Below are positions 61,515-64,000 of a DNA stretch of 64,000 bases, in pieces (within the stretch, counting starts at the first letter, position 1; the number at the start of each line of letters is the position of its first letter). The translations under genes and the position numbers were made by a program. The stretch is from Sunxiuqinia sp963974515 (GTDB lineage Bacteria > Bacteroidota > Bacteroidia > Bacteroidales > Prolixibacteraceae), in contig NZ_CAXBDD010000003.1 of NCBI RefSeq assembly GCF_963974515.1, forward strand, positions 77,659-141,658, in the 5' to 3' direction. The notes below the pieces were generated by a model that was not told the DNA's origin, did no database searches, and saw only the letters and a program-made list of their open reading frames with translations.

Positions 61515-62696
61515 ATGAAACTTTTTATAAGTGTTTTTTTGGTTTTAACTCTTTCGATCGTTGTTTATGCCCAGACCGATGAGGATTCGACGGATCGTAT
61601 TTCAGTGAATATGTCAGAGTTTTTGAACAGCTCTCGCCATTGGTATGGAATCCGTGATGAGGGAAATATCATTAATCCCTTGCCGGATCAGCAGCGGTAC
61701 GATGAAACGGAAATAACCAGGATCGCTGACAACATGCTGCTCTACCAGCGCAGCAATGGCGGCTGGCCTAAGAATTACGATATGCGGGCCATTTTAACTG
61801 AGGAGCAAATTGAGCACTTGCTTGAGACGAAGGATGAACTTCAAACCACCTTTGATAACGCGACGACTTACACCCAAATTCAATACCTGGCGAAAGTCTA
61901 TTCTGAAACTCAAATTGAAAAATACAAGGATGGATGTTTAAAGGGGCTGGAGTTTATGCTCGATGCACAATATGAGAATGGCGGCTGGCCGCAATATTAT
62001 CCGCTGAAAGAGAACTACAGCCGGCACATCACCTTTAATGACGGGGCGTATATGGGCATCATGAAAACACTGAGGATGATCATTCAGGAAGATCCTTCGT
62101 TTTCGTTTTTAGACGATGACATTCGGCTTCGGATTGAAACGGCTTATGAAAAAGGTCTGGAGTGTATTCTGAACAGTCAGATTGTTGATCAGCGGCGCTT
62201 GACGGCCTGGTGTCAGCAGTACGATGCCAATACGCTTCAGCCGGCATGGGCAAGAGCTTACGAGCCGCCATCCATCTGCAATGGAGAAAGTGCTTCGATT
62301 GTGCAGTTTCTGATGGACATTGAGGAACCAGACCAGCGGGTTGTTCAGGCGGTTCAAAGTGCTGTAAAATGGTTTGCCGATTCCCGGATTTACAATACCC
62401 GCGTGGAAACCTTTGAGGCGAAACCTCTTGAAACGCAATACAAAACCATCACCAAAGACCGGCGAGTGGTTCATGATCCGGAAGCGCCACCCGTCTGGAC
62501 CCGTTACTATGAATTGGGAACTGGAAAACCTTTGTTTTCTGACCGAGACAGTCAACTTTTATATTCTATGGCCGAAGTGAGCCGCGAGCGACGTCTGGGC
62601 TACGCCTGGTACATTTACAGCCCTCAAACGGTGCTGGATGCTTATCCGGACTGGCTTCAGAAAAATGGACTTACAGAGAATGTTTTGAACCAATAA
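61515..62696 (+). CDS. pectate lyase, PL10
   Basis: 393 residues, signal peptide (1-19, ending VYAQ). PL10 (PelA-type) marks: RIADNMLLYQRSNGGWPKNYDM, FDNATTYTQIQYLAKVY, YENGGWPQYYPL, RRLTAWCQQYDANTLQPAWARAYEPPSIC and the Arg/Asp-rich WTRYYELGTGKPLFSDRD. Cleaves pectate by beta-elimination. Same operon as GH78, so the pair degrades pectin side chains and backbone; no SusCD pair is visible. Confidence 0.93.
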   Translation: MKLFISVFLVLTLSIVVYAQTDEDSTDRISVNMSEFLNSSRHWYGIRDEGNIINPLPDQQRYDETEITRIADNMLLYQRSNGGWPKNYDMRAILTEEQIEHLLETKDELQTTFDNATTYTQIQYLAKVYSETQIEKYKDGCLKGLEFMLDAQYENGGWPQYYPLKENYSRHITFNDGAYMGIMKTLRMIIQEDPSFSFLDDDIRLRIETAYEKGLECILNSQIVDQRRLTAWCQQYDANTLQPAWARAYEPPSICNGESASIVQFLMDIEEPDQRVVQAVQSAVKWFADSRIYNTRVETFEAKPLETQYKTITKDRRVVHDPEAPPVWTRYYELGTGKPLFSDRDSQLLYSMAEVSRERRLGYAWYIYSPQTVLDAYPDWLQKNGLTENVLNQ

Positions 62697-62721
62697 ACTC
62701 ACGATCTCTATTAAAACACAG

Positions 62722-62769
62722 AAAACGATGCCAGTTCGTGGTGAACCGGCATCGTTTTCTTTTTTTTTA
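62722..62769 (+). terminator. terminator of the GH78-PL10 operon
   Basis: AAAACGATGCC (62722-62732) paired with GGCATCGTTTT (62748-62758), an inner 4-bp stem GTTC/GAAC and a long T-run. 25 nt after the stop. Confidence 0.92.
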
Positions 62770-62902
62770 ATAGACTCAGTAGATCCTGATGCATTCTTGT
62801 GTCCTGCCAAGGCGGCCCTGATGTCATTTTACCAGCCCTGTTAAAACGCGCTCCGAGCCGGTTAAGTTAATTCGCAGCCTGTTGATTTTGTGCCACAAGG
62901 AC

Positions 62903-63028
62903 CGTGGAGCAGTCGATCCTTTTCGTGGATAAGTCCACGCTTTTCGGCAAGTGCTCCATGGCTCTCATGGACAAGTCTGCGAAGACCGTGGAATAGTCCA
63001 TAATATTCGCGGACGAGTGCCAGACGAG
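62903..63028. repeat. degenerate 21-nt tandem repeat, six units
   Basis: Units start at 62903, 62924, 62945, 62966, 62987 and 63008, exactly 21 nt apart. The consensus is roughly CGTGGA..AGTCCA followed by 7 variable nt. CGTGGA and TCCACG in unit 2 form a palindrome. There are no spacers, so it is not CRISPR. Confidence 0.8.
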
Positions 63029-63189
63029 GCCGGCGGGGCGCCAGATAATAGACAGGAGGCGGCAAATCGGGAAAAAGATATGAATTGGAAAATCGATCAG
63101 GTGTTCATCAGAACAGGCATTTGCCTCTTTGCTCAAACGTAGGCACAATAGAGATTTGGGCTAAAGCCTGGCTTGAGTCGTCACAACTG

Positions 63190-63209
63190 CCCGGCCCTTT
63201 AGGGCCGGG
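63190..63209. repeat. GC-rich hairpin
   Basis: CCCGGCCC (63190-63197) and GGGCCGGG (63202-63209) around TTTA. No T-run; probably an intergenic repeat. Confidence 0.5.
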
Positions 63210-63558
63210 TTACTGACTGGTGCGGCCCCCACAGTTAGCGGAAGAAAGATAATGAGCATCATCAGTAACGCCCTGATTTATCCGGGGAGACGAGACAACC
63301 TGCAACGACCGGACTTTAGCTCAGAACCCATTTAAGTCACCCAAGCCGAACAAATGACATCAATCAGAAAACTGCAGAACGGTTTACCAGCAAAGATCAT
63401 TATCTTGGTGACTGAAAAAATAAAGCTTTTGGCGTGGGGAGAATTCGTAAGTATTCAGGCGGTTTAATGAGTATTGAGTTGGAAACTCAAAATAGCTGGC
63501 TGCTTGTTCGGGCAATGCGGAAAGATGGGGCAAGAGGACGATCAGCAGGATTGATAAA

Positions 63559-64000
63559 ATGACAGCATATAAAGTAACATATCTGATTTGGGTTCTTTTT
63601 TCAATCATCGGTTGCGAAAGGAATCATATTTCTGAAGAGAAAATACTGAGTGATATTTTTCCGCAATTAGTTGACAGCTTGCATATCAAATGGAGACCTA
63701 TGCCGCCTCCACCTCCTCCGCCACTTTTTGATAAGGATTCAGATTTTGTTGGATTCGATTCGACAAAAATGGAATTAATCCTTTTAAAGCATCAAACATA
63801 TCTGAGAAGAATTGACTCTAAAGATTCAAGGATAATTATTGGTATAGCGGATTCTTGTTTTCTCATCGACTGGAATGGTTTGAAATTTAGGACGTACAGT
63901 GAGGATGAAATAGTGAGCACATTAATATTCATGAACGAACCAAAAACAAATGTATCAAAAGAACTAAATCTTAGCCAAATAGATACTTCGAATGACTTAA
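63559..64000 (+). CDS. lipoprotein, 3' end cut by window
   Basis: 147 codons open to the window edge, no stop. MTAYKVTYLIWVLFSIIGCE is a short lipoprotein signal with lipobox SIIGC. An oligoproline stretch (about 50-56, PMPPPPPPPLF) follows, then a strand-rich Ile/Asp/Ser region. Notably more AT-rich than its neighbours. No family recognised; the missing C-terminus prevents judgement. Confidence 0.6.
   Translation, partial: MTAYKVTYLIWVLFSIIGCERNHISEEKILSDIFPQLVDSLHIKWRPMPPPPPPPLFDKDSDFVGFDSTKMELILLKHQTYLRRIDSKDSRIIIGIADSCFLIDWNGLKFRTYSEDEIVSTLIFMNEPKTNVSKELNLSQIDTSNDL

Larger units (their letters stand above)
62770..63558. other. 789-nt repeat-rich gap
   Basis: No supported gene. Contains six 21-nt units (62903-63028), a strong GC hairpin (63190-63209) and otherwise non-coding sequence. 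ORFs read across the repeats are artefacts. Confidence 0.6.

Noticed and set aside
62862..63148. ORFs across the 21-nt repeat region, and a possible CRISPR array.
   Set aside because: A 21-nt period is a multiple of three, so all frames give heptad-like peptides by default. There are no unique spacers and units are degenerate, so it is not CRISPR.
1..64000. Mobile elements, tRNA and rRNA genes, prophage, toxin-antitoxin or defence islands.
   Set aside because: No transposase, integrase, restriction-modification, Cas or toxin-antitoxin family was seen, and I could not identify any tRNA cloverleaf by eye.

Overview
The window looks like chromosomal DNA of a member of the Bacteroidota, most likely class Bacteroidia and plausibly a Marinilabiliales/Prolixibacteraceae relative. 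This rests on (1) many promoters of the Bacteroidota type (TTTG or TTG, about 19-21 nt, then TAnnTTTG) just upstream of genes; (2) lineage-typical families (DUF4293, DUF4295 after L28-L33, DUF4159, PmoA/DUF6807 proteins, GH78 and PL10 enzymes); and (3) a mixed lifestyle gene set, with one-piece pyruvate:ferredoxin oxidoreductase beside 2-oxoglutarate dehydrogenase. The genus assignment is inference only. I see no rRNA, tRNA, transposase, integrase, phage gene or CRISPR array.

Layout. 1-8 kb: end of an endonuclease/phosphatase-family gene, a large AddA/RecB-like helicase-nuclease, membrane proteins, pterin dehydratase, an iron-sulfur flavoprotein and a DUF4159 protein. 8-17 kb: a PLP sulfhydrylase-like enzyme behind a structured leader, a hybrid sensor kinase, an 880-nt gap with an orphan minus-strand terminator, the tRNA-modification pair trhO-dus, a NifX-like protein, PepSY and OB-fold proteins, MsrB and a pseudouridine synthase. 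17-23 kb: hemolysin-III protein, double VOC protein, GlxA-type AraC regulator, DUF302, SHOCT protein and a His-rich CopB-type copper ATPase. 23-29 kb: DEAD-box helicase, methyltransferase, DUF456 and CPBP membrane proteins, 1-Cys peroxiredoxin and the rpmB-rpmG-DUF4295 ribosomal cluster. 29-32 kb: a two-gene DNA-repair-type radical-SAM module facing a LexA-like XRE-S24 repressor, with two tandem palindromes in the shared promoter. 32-42 kb: ftsY, rimO, a lipase-like hydrolase, sucAB, a 2-hydroxyacid dehydrogenase and a thioredoxin-fold protein. 42-47 kb: secreted proteins of unknown role, several gene-poor stretches, a DUF4242/cyclase-like/AraC fusion regulator and a truncated hemoglobin. 47-58 kb: pyruvate:ferredoxin oxidoreductase, an AAA ATPase, a U32 protein (RlhA-like), PmoA-family and Gfo/Idh/MocA proteins, a cytidylate-kinase-like protein and the rpsF-rpsR-rplI operon. 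58-64 kb: a rhamnosidase-pectate lyase operon, an 860-nt repeat-rich gap with six 21-nt repeat units, and the start of a lipoprotein gene cut by the window edge.

How the parts work together. Several genes form clear functional pairs: trhO-dus (tRNA modification), sucA-sucB (TCA cycle), GH78-PL10 (pectin/rhamnogalacturonan breakdown), copB-SHOCT (metal efflux) and the radical-SAM pair with its probable repressor. The most interesting candidate system is the last: an apparently self-cleavable S24 repressor whose likely operators lie between it and a poorly understood DNA-repair radical-SAM pair, suggesting a private damage-response switch.
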